This document shows, piece by piece, positions 24,895-33,652 of a stretch of DNA of 64,000 bases. The stretch lies in assembly GCA_001931535.1 (NCBI GenBank), contig CP016211.1:13066377-13130376 (forward strand), written 5' to 3'. Every line of letters begins with the position of its first letter. The stretch's first letter is position 1. The translations under genes and the position numbers were made by a program. The DNA comes from Minicystis rosea (GTDB lineage: Bacteria; Myxococcota_A; Polyangia; Polyangiales; Polyangiaceae). The notes under the pieces are model-generated. The model had not been told where the DNA came from. It was given only the letters and a program-made list of their open reading frames with translations, and did not search any database.

Positions 24895-26745
24895 ATGACG
24901 ACGCGATCGATGTTCGGGTGGGCTCTGCTGCTGATGACGGTGCTGGGGGCGGGGTGCTTGCAACTCGCGGGGTACGAGGACGCGCGGCCGGGATGGATGG
25001 TGGCGAGCTGCGCAGACGGCATGAAGAATGGAGACGAGACAGGAAGTGACTGCGGCGGTTCATGCTCGCCGTGCGCAGACGGTGATGGCTGCATCATCGG
25101 AACAGACTGCGCGAGCCAGGTATGCGCCGGCGGGACGTGTCTCGCGCCGACCTGCGATGACAAGGTGCAGAATGAGGACGAGACGGACGTCGATTGCGGC
25201 GGAGTGAGCTGCCCGAAATGCGGCCCCGGCAAGGGCTGCGCGGCTGATCTGGATTGCAAGAGCGTGATTTGCGACGGCAGTAACCTCTGCGTCTCGACCT
25301 GCACCGACGGGCTCAGGGGCGGTGATGAAGCTGATGTCGACTGCGGTGGGAGCTGCCCGGGTTGCGACGCGGGAAAGGCGTGCGCGACGAACGGTGATTG
25401 CGAGAGCGGGGTATGCAAGGTCGGAGTGTGCAGAGACCTCTTGGTCTGGGCGAAGATGGCAGGTGATGCGAACTCCGATCAACAGTCCGGTTCCGTGGCT
25501 GTAGACTCGATGGGTAATGTCGTGGTTGGGGGCGTCTTCAAGGGAGCCCTGAATTGGGGCACCGACACGCTGATGAATCCTGGTCCCGTCCAGAAGCTAT
25601 TTTTGGCAAAGTTCACGAATGCCGGTTCGCCTCTGTGGGCAAAGAGCTTCGGGGACGGGCAGGCGTACTCAACGATGAGCATCGCCGCGGACACCCAAGG
25701 CAATCTGCTGGTGGCAGGAAACCTCAAAGGCGCCGTCAACTTCGGGACCTCGTCCAGCTCTACGCTCGTGAACAAAGGGCCCGATGGCGACATCTATGTC
25801 GCCAAGCTCGATGGGGGCGGAGGTCGCCTGTGGAGCATCGATTACGGGAGCGGCGGTGCTATGGGGGTTGTCGTCGACGGAGGCGGCGATGTCTACGTGG
25901 CAGGCTGGTTGTCGGGCTCGGCGGATTTCGGCACAGGGCAGATCATGGCGGCGGGGTCGACCGACGCTTTTGTGATCAAGCTCAGCAAGCAGTCCGGCAC
26001 CGGTTATTGGAGCCGACAGTTCGGTGGAAATGGCGCCCTTGCGCATGCGCGCGCCTTGACGGTGGACGGTGCGGGAAACGTCATCGTGTATGGCTCGTTC
26101 TCCGGTACGATCGATTTCGGTGCCGGAAACTCGCTCACGAGCGCGGGCGGCACCAACATGTACCTCGCCAAGCTCGACCCCGACGGTAATACGACATGGG
26201 CGAGGCGCCTGAGCGGCGGGGCGATGCCCACAGTTACGTCGGTTGGTGTCGATAGCCTGCAAAACATCATTCTCGCGGGGGCGTTCAAAGGGGAGATCGA
26301 CTTCGGTGGGGGGCCTCTGGCCGCGTCGGTCTTCGGCAGCGTCTATGTCGCCAAGCTCAATCCCTCCGGTGAGCACGTGTGGAGCAAGGTCACGGCGAGC
26401 GGAGCGACGCAGTCTGGGCCATTTCCGTTGGCATCGGTGACGGTCGATGGCGCTGACAACGTCATCATCGCCGGAGGTTTTCCGGGTGGTGCCGACTTTG
26501 GTGGTGGCATGCTCATGAGCGCGGGCGGCACAGATGCCTTTGTGGTCAAGCTGGCTCCAGATGGTGAGCAGATCTCAGCCAGGGTCTTTGGGGATTCCCA
26601 AGAACAACGGGTGAGTGCCGTGGCGGCCGATGTCGATACCGTATACGTTGCCGGTTCTTTCGCGGGAACTATCGACTTGGGCAGCGGACCGGTGGCAAGC
26701 CAGGGAGGCTACGACGCCTTCGTCGCCAAGTTCCTGCTGCCGTGA
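24895..26745 (+). CDS. Surface lipoprotein: Cys-rich repeats plus beta-propeller repeats
   Basis: 616 residues. Lipoprotein signal ending LGAGC (Cys21). Residues ~40-185 contain three to four Cys-rich repeats of the pattern NGDET-x-x-DCGG-x-C-x-x-C-x-x-G-x-x-C, which are abundant in myxobacterial surface proteins. Residues ~190-616 hold about seven propeller-type blades (SBBP-like), each with VD-x-x-GNV-x-V-x-G-x-F-x-G-x-x-x-FG and AFVVKL / YVAKL. It starts 2 bp behind the previous stop. Its GC content is visibly lower than its neighbours, which may reflect Asn/Asp/Lys-rich repeats or transfer. Likely an adhesin or extracellular matrix protein. Confidence 0.82.
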   Translation: MTTRSMFGWALLLMTVLGAGCLQLAGYEDARPGWMVASCADGMKNGDETGSDCGGSCSPCADGDGCIIGTDCASQVCAGGTCLAPTCDDKVQNEDETDVDCGGVSCPKCGPGKGCAADLDCKSVICDGSNLCVSTCTDGLRGGDEADVDCGGSCPGCDAGKACATNGDCESGVCKVGVCRDLLVWAKMAGDANSDQQSGSVAVDSMGNVVVGGVFKGALNWGTDTLMNPGPVQKLFLAKFTNAGSPLWAKSFGDGQAYSTMSIAADTQGNLLVAGNLKGAVNFGTSSSSTLVNKGPDGDIYVAKLDGGGGRLWSIDYGSGGAMGVVVDGGGDVYVAGWLSGSADFGTGQIMAAGSTDAFVIKLSKQSGTGYWSRQFGGNGALAHARALTVDGAGNVIVYGSFSGTIDFGAGNSLTSAGGTNMYLAKLDPDGNTTWARRLSGGAMPTVTSVGVDSLQNIILAGAFKGEIDFGGGPLAASVFGSVYVAKLNPSGEHVWSKVTASGATQSGPFPLASVTVDGADNVIIAGGFPGGADFGGGMLMSAGGTDAFVVKLAPDGEQISARVFGDSQEQRVSAVAADVDTVYVAGSFAGTIDLGSGPVASQGGYDAFVAKFLLP

Positions 26746-26796
26746 TGCACATCAGGGAGCGGGTCGCCTCCGTACCGATCCTCGCTCCCGCGTGCG

Positions 26797-27555
26797 TCAG
26801 CGCGGTGCGCCCGGTGACGGCGGGACGCTCGGCGCCGGGGCCGGAGCGCTCGGCGCGGGGGCTTGAGGCGTGGGGCCTTGAGGCATGGGGGCTTGAGGCG
26901 TGGGGCCTTGAGGCGCGGGCGCGACAGGCACGCTCGGAGCTCCTGCGTTGGGCACGGCGCCCGGCGCGGGCCAGGGGCGCGGCGCCGCATAACCAGGCAG
27001 CATGTACCCGCTCGAAGGCACGTTGTATCCGCCCGGCGCGCCGTACGGTTGGCCATAAGGCGGTTGTTGGGGGCCGAAGCCCCACGGGGCCGGGAGATCG
27101 TCATTGTACATGTTGATGGCGTTCCACATGTGGGGTTGGGCGCTGCTCGCGAGCACCGACGCCACGATGCTGGCCACGAGGCCGCCCACGGCCAGCGAGA
27201 TGGCCCCGGCGCGCGCCCCGTTCGAGGGGTTGTTGGAGAGCTCGTTGCCGACGAGCAGGCCCACGCCGCCCGCGCTGGCCAGCGATCCGAGCAGGCCCAC
27301 CACGAAGCCGCCCACGGTCTTCGCTTGATACGTGGAGACCTCTTTCTCCGCGCGGGCATTGCCGCGCACCGCATCTTCGAGGCCGCTGCCGAACATGCCA
27401 ATCGAATAGGTGTGCCCGTCGCGCGCGAGCGCGAGGCCGCTCCCGTCCGACACCATTTGCAGGCGCGGGCTCGTGTGCGGGCGATACCCCGAGGCGCCGC
27501 AGCCGGCGAGGGCAGGGACCATGATCAAGGCAGCGAAAGAGGTGCGGTGGTGCAT
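26797..27555 (-). CDS. Lipoprotein with two membrane helices and a Pro-rich repeat tail
   Basis: 252 residues. Signal with lipobox-like ALAGC, followed by an extracytoplasmic segment (SGLALARDGHTYSIGMFGSG), two hydrophobic Gly-rich helices (GGFVVGLLGSLASAGGVGLL, LAVGGLVASIVASVL) and a Tyr/Gly/Pro-rich tail ending in near-repeats of GPTPQAPMPQ. ATG 27555 is the start; frames extending beyond it lack the signal at the N-terminus. It is convergent with the propeller lipoprotein across a 51-bp gap. Family not recognised. Confidence 0.72.
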   Translation of the reverse strand: MHHRTSFAALIMVPALAGCGASGYRPHTSPRLQMVSDGSGLALARDGHTYSIGMFGSGLEDAVRGNARAEKEVSTYQAKTVGGFVVGLLGSLASAGGVGLLVGNELSNNPSNGARAGAISLAVGGLVASIVASVLASSAQPHMWNAINMYNDDLPAPWGFGPQQPPYGQPYGAPGGYNVPSSGYMLPGYAAPRPWPAPGAVPNAGAPSVPVAPAPQGPTPQAPMPQGPTPQAPAPSAPAPAPSVPPSPGAPR

Positions 27556-27838
27556 GGGAGCTCGGGCGAGCCTATCCCGGTCGGGCGCTCGTCGCCAAGC
27601 GGCTCCACCCGCGATGGGCGCGCGTGCGGAGGGCCGATGACGTCCGCGTCGATGGCCGGCGGACACGCGTTGTTTCGTTTGGATCGCGCGCTTTTGCGCC
27701 TCGGCATGCTCGCTTCTCTTGGGCCGCCTCGGTGGGGAGATGCTTTAGGGGCATCATCCAGGGCCTGACGGGGGCGCGATCGCTCGTCGTTGACGAGGCC
27801 GCGTGCGTGCCCCAACCTCGCTTGCTGGAGACCGAACC

Positions 27839-29344
27839 ATGATGGCGAGAGAGCAGAGCCGGCGGGTCACGGAGGCGCTCGCGTCGTTCTTCGCGACGCC
27901 GCTCGATGTCGTCCTCGAACGGTGCCAGCACGAAGATCCGCGCGCCGCCGCGCTCGCCCTCTTCCACGACGTCGCCGCCACCGTGCCCGCGTACCAGGCC
28001 TTTCTCGCCGAGCACGGCGTCGACCCCGAAGCCATCCGCGCGCCCGAAGATCTCCGGCGCGTGCCGCCCGTGACCAAAGCGAGCTACGTGCTCAAATACC
28101 CGCTCCCCGATCTCTGTCGCCACGGCCGCCTCGAGGCCTGCGACATGATCGCGGTCTCCTCCGGATCGACGGGAAAGCCCACGTTCTGGCCGCGCTTCGT
28201 CACCGACGAGCTCGGGGTGGCGCGCCGCTTCGAGCAAGCTTTTCACGATGCGTTCCGCGCCCACGAGCGGCGCACGCTTTCGGTGATCTGTTTTGCCCTC
28301 GGCACCTGGGTGGGAGGCATGTTCACCGCTGCCTGCTGCCGGCACCTCGCGGCCAAGGGATATCCCATCACGGTGGTCACGCCCGGCAACAACAAAGAAG
28401 AGATCCTCCGCATCGTGGGAGAGCTCGGCCCGCGCTTCGATCAGGTGGTGCTGCTCGGTTATCCACCCTTCCTCAAGGACGTCATCGACGCCGGCCTCGA
28501 GCGCGGCGTGCGCTGGGCCGACCTCGAGGTCCGCATCGTCACGGCCGGCGAGGTCTTCAGCGAGGCTTGGCGCACGCTGGTCGCGGAGCGCATCGGAGCG
28601 CGCGCGCCCGCCTATGATTTCGCCTCGCTCTACGGCACGGCGGACGCGGGGGTGCTGGGCGTGGAGACGCCGCTCAGCATCACCATTCGTCGCTTCCTCG
28701 CCGAGCGTCCCGACGAGGCGCGCCGGATCTTCGGCCAAGACCGCTTGCCCACGCTGGTGCAATACGACCCCTTCGCCCGCCACTTCGAGGCCGAGGGCGA
28801 TCGGCTCGTCTTCACCGGCGACAACGGCGCTCCGCTGATTCGATATGACATCCTCGACACCGGCGGGGTGATTCCCCACGACGACATGATGCGATCGCTC
28901 GCGGATCTCGGCTTCGATCCGCGGGCCTCGCTCACGCACGGTGGCGCGCGCGCTTTGCCGTTCGTGTTCGTCTTCGGGCGATCGGATTTCACGGTCTCGT
29001 TCTACGGCGCCAACGTCTATCCGGAGAACGTCACCGTCGGTCTGGAGCAGCCGGAGATTTCGGCCTTCACTTCGGGTAAATTCGTGATGACGGTGGAGCG
29101 CGACGCCGACGAGAACGAGCGGCTCGCGGTGGTGATCGAGCTCGCGCCGGGGCAGGCGCCGAGCGAGGAGCGGCGGCGCGCGGCGGCGTCATCCATCGAG
29201 ACACACCTCGTCCGGCTCAACAGCGAATACCGCACCTACGTGCCGGCCGAGCGGCGCGCCCCGCTGGTCACGCTCTTGCCGGCGGGCGATCCCAGCTACT
29301 TCCCCGTCGGCGTCAAGCATCGATATACGCGCCGGCCTGCCTGA
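27839..29344 (+). CDS. PaaK-like adenylate-forming enzyme (phenylacetate-CoA ligase family)
   Basis: 501 residues. The ATP-binding loop SSGSTGKPTFWPR lies near residue 110, and the adenylation motif YGTADAGVLG near residue 265 resembles the YGxxE/A core of PaaK-type ligases. RYDILDTGGVI follows. The C-terminal subdomain has FGRSDFTVSFYGANVYPENV. These enzymes activate an aromatic or other carboxylate as acyl-AMP and usually pass it to CoA; the substrate cannot be read from sequence. ATG 27839 (or the adjacent ATG 27842) is chosen. It is followed 32 bp later by an M14 peptidase. No thiolation partner is nearby. Confidence 0.85.
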   Translation: MMAREQSRRVTEALASFFATPLDVVLERCQHEDPRAAALALFHDVAATVPAYQAFLAEHGVDPEAIRAPEDLRRVPPVTKASYVLKYPLPDLCRHGRLEACDMIAVSSGSTGKPTFWPRFVTDELGVARRFEQAFHDAFRAHERRTLSVICFALGTWVGGMFTAACCRHLAAKGYPITVVTPGNNKEEILRIVGELGPRFDQVVLLGYPPFLKDVIDAGLERGVRWADLEVRIVTAGEVFSEAWRTLVAERIGARAPAYDFASLYGTADAGVLGVETPLSITIRRFLAERPDEARRIFGQDRLPTLVQYDPFARHFEAEGDRLVFTGDNGAPLIRYDILDTGGVIPHDDMMRSLADLGFDPRASLTHGGARALPFVFVFGRSDFTVSFYGANVYPENVTVGLEQPEISAFTSGKFVMTVERDADENERLAVVIELAPGQAPSEERRRAAASSIETHLVRLNSEYRTYVPAERRAPLVTLLPAGDPSYFPVGVKHRYTRRPA

Positions 29345-29376
29345 TCCTCGGTCGGGAGTGCGATAGAACCCGGATC

Positions 29377-30351
29377 ATGGCCCTCCTCTCCGACGCCGTC
29401 GCCCTCGAGGCCCTGCGCCTCGCCCAGCGCGCCCACCGGCGTCCGGCGCTCGCGCCCCTCCTCGAAGGCAAGAGGCTCGGCCCTTATCGTGGTTACGGCG
29501 AGCTGCTCGACGAAATCGAGATCTTGGTCGAGCGCGGCGCGCGCCTCTCCCTCCTCGGTCGATCGGTGCGCGGCGAGCCCATCTTCGCCGTGCAGCTCGG
29601 CGTCTCGCGGCCCAACGCGCGCACCTCGGTGACGCTCTCGGCGGTGCATCCCATCGAGTGGATCGGCGTCGAAGTCCACCTCGGGCTGCTCTCGCGGCTC
29701 GCCGGCGCCGATCTCGATGGGCGCTCGATCGTCTCCGTGCCCATCGTCAATCCAGATGGTTTGATCCGCGTCGAGGGGGACCTGCGCGCCGGCAAACGCC
29801 GCTTCGTCCGGCACAATGCGCATGGGGTCGATCTCAATCGCAACTTCGATGCACGCTGGTACGACCGCAGCATCGCCCAAAGGCTCCTCCCTTTCCTCTT
29901 CGCCTCCGGCAGCCGCCCTGCGAGCGAGCCCGAGGTCGCGGCGCTGGCCCATCACCTCTCCTCCCGTCGCATCGATCGCGCGCTCTCCCTGCACAGCTTC
30001 GGCGGGGCCGTGCTCTATCCCTCGGCGGCCACGCTCTGGCCGATATGGGACGCGGCCGAGCATCGCGCTTGGGCCAAACGCATCGCCGCCGCCGCGGACG
30101 AGAGGCCCTATCGAGCGATGTCCTGCGCCGTTTGGTCCTTGGGCCTCGCCGGCGGCGGGCTCGAGCTCGATTGGCTCCACGATCGCCACGGCGCCGTCTC
30201 CCTCCTCATCGAGTGCTCGCGCCGCAATGTCGGCCTTCATCCGGCGCGCCTTCTCCAGCCCTTCGCGTGGTTCAACCCGCGCCGCCCCGCGCCCGTGGTG
30301 CATGCGCTGGTCGATGCCATCTTGCCTTATGTGCGCGGCGACGGGCTTTGA
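29377..30351 (+). CDS. M14-family zinc carboxypeptidase
   Basis: 324 residues. The metal site follows the M14 pattern: HPIEW (His and Glu ligands, residues ~90-93), GVDLNRNFD, a later His in SLHSFGGA and the catalytic Glu in LLIECSRRN. No signal peptide is visible, so it may be cytoplasmic, as in MpaA-like murein tripeptide amidases, which cleave gamma-D-Glu-meso-diaminopimelate. The MpaA-type role is the best guess from size and lack of signal. It starts 32 bp after the PaaK-like gene. Confidence 0.86.
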   Translation: MALLSDAVALEALRLAQRAHRRPALAPLLEGKRLGPYRGYGELLDEIEILVERGARLSLLGRSVRGEPIFAVQLGVSRPNARTSVTLSAVHPIEWIGVEVHLGLLSRLAGADLDGRSIVSVPIVNPDGLIRVEGDLRAGKRRFVRHNAHGVDLNRNFDARWYDRSIAQRLLPFLFASGSRPASEPEVAALAHHLSSRRIDRALSLHSFGGAVLYPSAATLWPIWDAAEHRAWAKRIAAAADERPYRAMSCAVWSLGLAGGGLELDWLHDRHGAVSLLIECSRRNVGLHPARLLQPFAWFNPRRPAPVVHALVDAILPYVRGDGL

Positions 30352-30492
30352 GCTCCGGCGCGGCTCCCGTTGGTTTTGCCGATCACGTTCCAATGCCCGT
30401 GGGCTTGCGTCGGCGCGCGCTCGTTGCGTTGGGTTTCGCGCCGGCGTGATGACGGCGCGCCCGCGATCGCTCGTGTGCTAAGGTCCGCGGCC

Positions 30493-31590
30493 GTGCCCCT
30501 CGACGAGACGGATTCCCTCGCGCGGCACACGGCCTATCTGCGCACGGCGCACTTCCCCTCGCTCGATGGGCTCCGTTGCCTCAGCATCGTGCCTGTCGTC
30601 TGGCATCATGCCACCTCGGGGCCGATCGACGGCATCCTCGGCAAAGGGCCGGTGGGCGTCGATCTCTTCTTCGCCATCAGCGGCTTCCTCATCACCACAC
30701 GCATGCTCGACGAGCGCGCGGCCACCGGCACGGTCGCGCTCGGGCCATTCTACCTGCGGCGCTCGCTCCGCATCTTTCCGCTCTATTATGCGGTGCTCGC
30801 CCTCCACGTCGCGCGGGCGTTCTTCCTCCTCCCGGACGGGCCGCAGCGCGCGCACTTCTTCCGGAGCCTGCCGTATTGGGCGACGTACACCGCCAATTGG
30901 TTCGTCGACTTCGACGTTCCGCATCCGGTGATCTTCGCCTTCGGTTGGTCGCTCGCCACGGAGGAGCAGTTTTATGCGATTTGGCCTCTCGTCGTGCGCA
31001 CGGCCCGCGGCGCGGCCGTTCCCGTGGTGACGGCGCTCCTCCTGCTCCTCGTCGATCAGGGCATCGAGCATGGCCTCTTCCTCGACTTGCCCCCGCTCGC
31101 GCGGCGCATGCTCGCCAGCATCGCGTCACCGATCTGCATGGGCGCGCTGCTCGCGTATGCGCTGCGCGGATCACGCTCCTTCGCGGCGATGTGGACGCTG
31201 CTCGGACATCGGGTGAGCGCGCCGCTCGTGCTCTTCGCGGTCATGGCGATGCTCCACTTCGACAGCGTGCCTCTCGTGGCCGTGCAGCTCGGGCTCGTGC
31301 TGCTCGTGGGTGCGTGCACGATTCGCCCGGATCACGGCCTCCGCGCGCTCACCGATGCGGCGCCCGTGCGGTTCATCGGGACGGTGAGCTATGGAATCTA
31401 TCTGATCCACGTCTCCATGATCACGCTTGCGAGAGGGGTTTTGCCGAGCGCGTGGCGGAGCCCCGTTTGGGTGTTCCTGTCGGCCTTCGCGCTCACGCTC
31501 GCCGTCGCGGCCGCGTCGCATCGCTGGTTCGAGCAGCCGTTCGTGCGGCTTCGCCACCGCTTCGGGCGGCGGCAACTCAACGCGGCTTGA
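30493..31590 (+). CDS. Membrane acyltransferase (acyltransferase 3 / OafA family)
   Basis: 365 residues with about ten hydrophobic helices. Conserved features are FPSLDGLRCLSIVPVVWHH near the start, GVDLFFAISGFLI, FYLRRSLRIFPLYY and SLATEEQFYAIWPL. The family moves acyl groups, usually acetyl, onto surface sugars or lipids. GTG 30493 is preferred because AAGG lies about ten bases upstream and the family's N-terminal motif follows shortly after; an open frame from ~30370 adds Arg-rich sequence that looks artefactual. It overlaps the end of the minus-strand glycosyltransferase gene (31577-31590), an unusual convergent overlap. Confidence 0.88.
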   Translation: MPLDETDSLARHTAYLRTAHFPSLDGLRCLSIVPVVWHHATSGPIDGILGKGPVGVDLFFAISGFLITTRMLDERAATGTVALGPFYLRRSLRIFPLYYAVLALHVARAFFLLPDGPQRAHFFRSLPYWATYTANWFVDFDVPHPVIFAFGWSLATEEQFYAIWPLVVRTARGAAVPVVTALLLLLVDQGIEHGLFLDLPPLARRMLASIASPICMGALLAYALRGSRSFAAMWTLLGHRVSAPLVLFAVMAMLHFDSVPLVAVQLGLVLLVGACTIRPDHGLRALTDAAPVRFIGTVSYGIYLIHVSMITLARGVLPSAWRSPVWVFLSAFALTLAVAAASHRWFEQPFVRLRHRFGRRQLNAA

Positions 31591-33652
31591 GCTTGATCAA
31601 CGCGAGGTGGAGCGGCTCTCTGGTGTTGCCGCTGTAATAGCCGGTGCGGACCGGATCTCCGTGGCTCTCCGCGTTGCGCTCGAGCACGACCTCGCCGGCG
31701 TATTGATCGAGGATGCGGCGGCAGGGGCGCCGCATGGGGACGTCATTGGGAGGACGCCAGTCGGCGGTGGAGTCGAACGAGTGCTCCGGGGTGTAGCAGC
31801 GGACGCCGAGGTAGAAATAGGCATTCGGGTACTTGGGATCGCGCTCCCATTCCACGATGTCGCGCACGATGCGATCCCGGCCCGGCGGCGAGAAGAGGTA
31901 GTCCGGGAAATAGAGGTGGACCGGCGCGCCGGAGCGCGTGCTCTCGATGTCACCGTACCCGAGGCGCACGAGGAGGTAACCATCGCTCGGCAAGGCGGCG
32001 CGGGCGGCCCGGAGGAAGGACTCCTCTTCATCTTCGTTGGTGCGCCGGAAGGAGGCCGGGAGACACGGTATCGTGCTGATGGCCATGACGCCCAGGAGCG
32101 CGGGGAGCGTTCGTTCGCGCAGGCGCATCCGGAGCGCGGGCGAGGCGAGGGCGCGATCGATGCCGGCGGCTACCACCAATGAATAGAACAGCGCACCGGG
32201 GACTTGGACACGAAGGATGTTGGCGGGATCGAGATCCACCATGGTGAGGGCGAAATCCACGGCGGCCACGCCGAGCAGGATCAGGCTCCGCCACGGCTTC
32301 GGAGCATGCGCGCGGGCGCCTCGCGGGAGGATGGCGAAGATCGCCAAAGGCACGAGCACGATGGGATAGAGCGTGCGATCGAGGACGCCCACGCGGACGA
32401 ACGAGGACGCATAACGGCCCATGGGGAGGCTGTTCTCGGCCGCGAGCAAACGCGCGCTCTCGTGCACGTGCGCGAGGTGCGGTATCACGAGCACGGCGAG
32501 CGCCGGCGCCAAAACGGCGATGTGCGGAATCGCCCAGCGACGGCGCGCGTCGGGCAGCGCGATCGTCACGGCGATGGCCGCGATCGGCACGAAGAGCGGC
32601 ATTTCGGGGCGGCCAATCATGGCCAGACCCAAGAGCGCGGCCGCGCCCGTGAGCGTGAAGGGGCTCTCGTTCTCCAGCGCTTCCCCGAGCAGGAGGAGGC
32701 CGGCGAGCAGACAGAAGAGAATGGGGACCGTCACCGCCTCGGAGGCATCATGGGCAATGAAGGCGGGCACGAGCGCCCAGAGAAAGGCGGCCGCGACGGT
32801 GATGCGGGGCCGCCGGTGGATGGCGTGCGCCAGCGCTGCCACGAGCGGGACCAAGGCCACACCGAGGATGGTGTGCGCGCGCAGAATGGTTGTGTGATCG
32901 GCGGTGAAGGCCCGCAGGATCAGGTGATGAAGCGCGGGGACACCCGCGCCGTAGCGGGGAATCGGCTGGAGCGTGAGGGATTGAGCGGTGAGCTGATAAC
33001 CGACGTACAGCATCACCAGGCGGAGCGGCGCGAGGACGAAGCGGGCGAGCGCTGCTGCGGCGATGGCCCCGAAGATCGCGTGGCGCGCGGGGCGCGGGAG
33101 ATCGGAGAGCACGCGCCAGGCGCGCCGGAACGCGAGGGCGAGCCACAACGGTGCTTGCGCGAGCAGGAGCCATGCAATGGGGAGCTGGAGCGCAGCGAGA
33201 CGTCGAATCGAGGCGGTGCCGGGTGGCTCGGGGCTTCGGGCTTCGATCCACGTATACGAGGCCTCGTTTTCGTGGAGGCGGCGCGCGAGGGCGTCGAGGA
33301 GGGGCGCGGGGACGTCGGGCGAAGCGGCTTTGAGGGAGAAGCGATCGGTGCGGCGCGCGGGCGCAGCCACGGTGTCGCGATGATGGAGCTCGATCTCGGC
33401 CCGACCGGCGGGGCCGACATAACGGAAGACGCCGAAGGTCTCGCGAATCTCGCCACCGTCGAAGCGATAGCCGGTGCCGGCGCCGTCGGGGGCGAGGGAC
33501 ATCCAGCGCCCGAGGATCTCGCCCTGCGAAGGGTCGATGCGGACTTCGTCGTCCGATCGCTGCGGGGGCGGCGTGCGCCGGAGGATGGTGCCCACGAAGA
33601 GCACGGCGACGATGAGAAACAGCGCCGGAACGAGCGCGCGGAGTCGCTTCAC
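31577..33652 (-). CDS. Multi-pass membrane glycosyltransferase-like protein (PMT/ArnT type)
   Basis: 691 residues. It has an N-terminal membrane anchor (LVPALFLIVAVLFVGTIL), a ~130-residue extracytoplasmic beta domain, then about ten membrane helices with loops such as RYGAGVPALHHLILRAF and a GRPEMPLFVP motif, and a ~150-residue soluble C-terminal domain (YLFSPPGRDRIVRDIVEWER). This resembles GT-C glycosyltransferases acting on lipid-linked sugars, but no acidic DE-type motif can be assigned with certainty. GTG 33652 overlaps the TPR gene stop as GTGA, so translation is coupled. Longer open frames on this strand to ~34888 are shadows of the TPR gene. Confidence 0.75.
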   Translation of the reverse strand: MKRLRALVPALFLIVAVLFVGTILRRTPPPQRSDDEVRIDPSQGEILGRWMSLAPDGAGTGYRFDGGEIRETFGVFRYVGPAGRAEIELHHRDTVAAPARRTDRFSLKAASPDVPAPLLDALARRLHENEASYTWIEARSPEPPGTASIRRLAALQLPIAWLLLAQAPLWLALAFRRAWRVLSDLPRPARHAIFGAIAAAALARFVLAPLRLVMLYVGYQLTAQSLTLQPIPRYGAGVPALHHLILRAFTADHTTILRAHTILGVALVPLVAALAHAIHRRPRITVAAAFLWALVPAFIAHDASEAVTVPILFCLLAGLLLLGEALENESPFTLTGAAALLGLAMIGRPEMPLFVPIAAIAVTIALPDARRRWAIPHIAVLAPALAVLVIPHLAHVHESARLLAAENSLPMGRYASSFVRVGVLDRTLYPIVLVPLAIFAILPRGARAHAPKPWRSLILLGVAAVDFALTMVDLDPANILRVQVPGALFYSLVVAAGIDRALASPALRMRLRERTLPALLGVMAISTIPCLPASFRRTNEDEEESFLRAARAALPSDGYLLVRLGYGDIESTRSGAPVHLYFPDYLFSPPGRDRIVRDIVEWERDPKYPNAYFYLGVRCYTPEHSFDSTADWRPPNDVPMRRPCRRILDQYAGEVVLERNAESHGDPVRTGYYSGNTREPLHLALIKLKPR

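Noticed and set aside
30370..30492. Upstream start for the acyltransferase gene
   Set aside because: The added residues are Arg-rich and precede the family N-terminal motif by too much; GTG 30493 has a nearby AAGG ribosome site.
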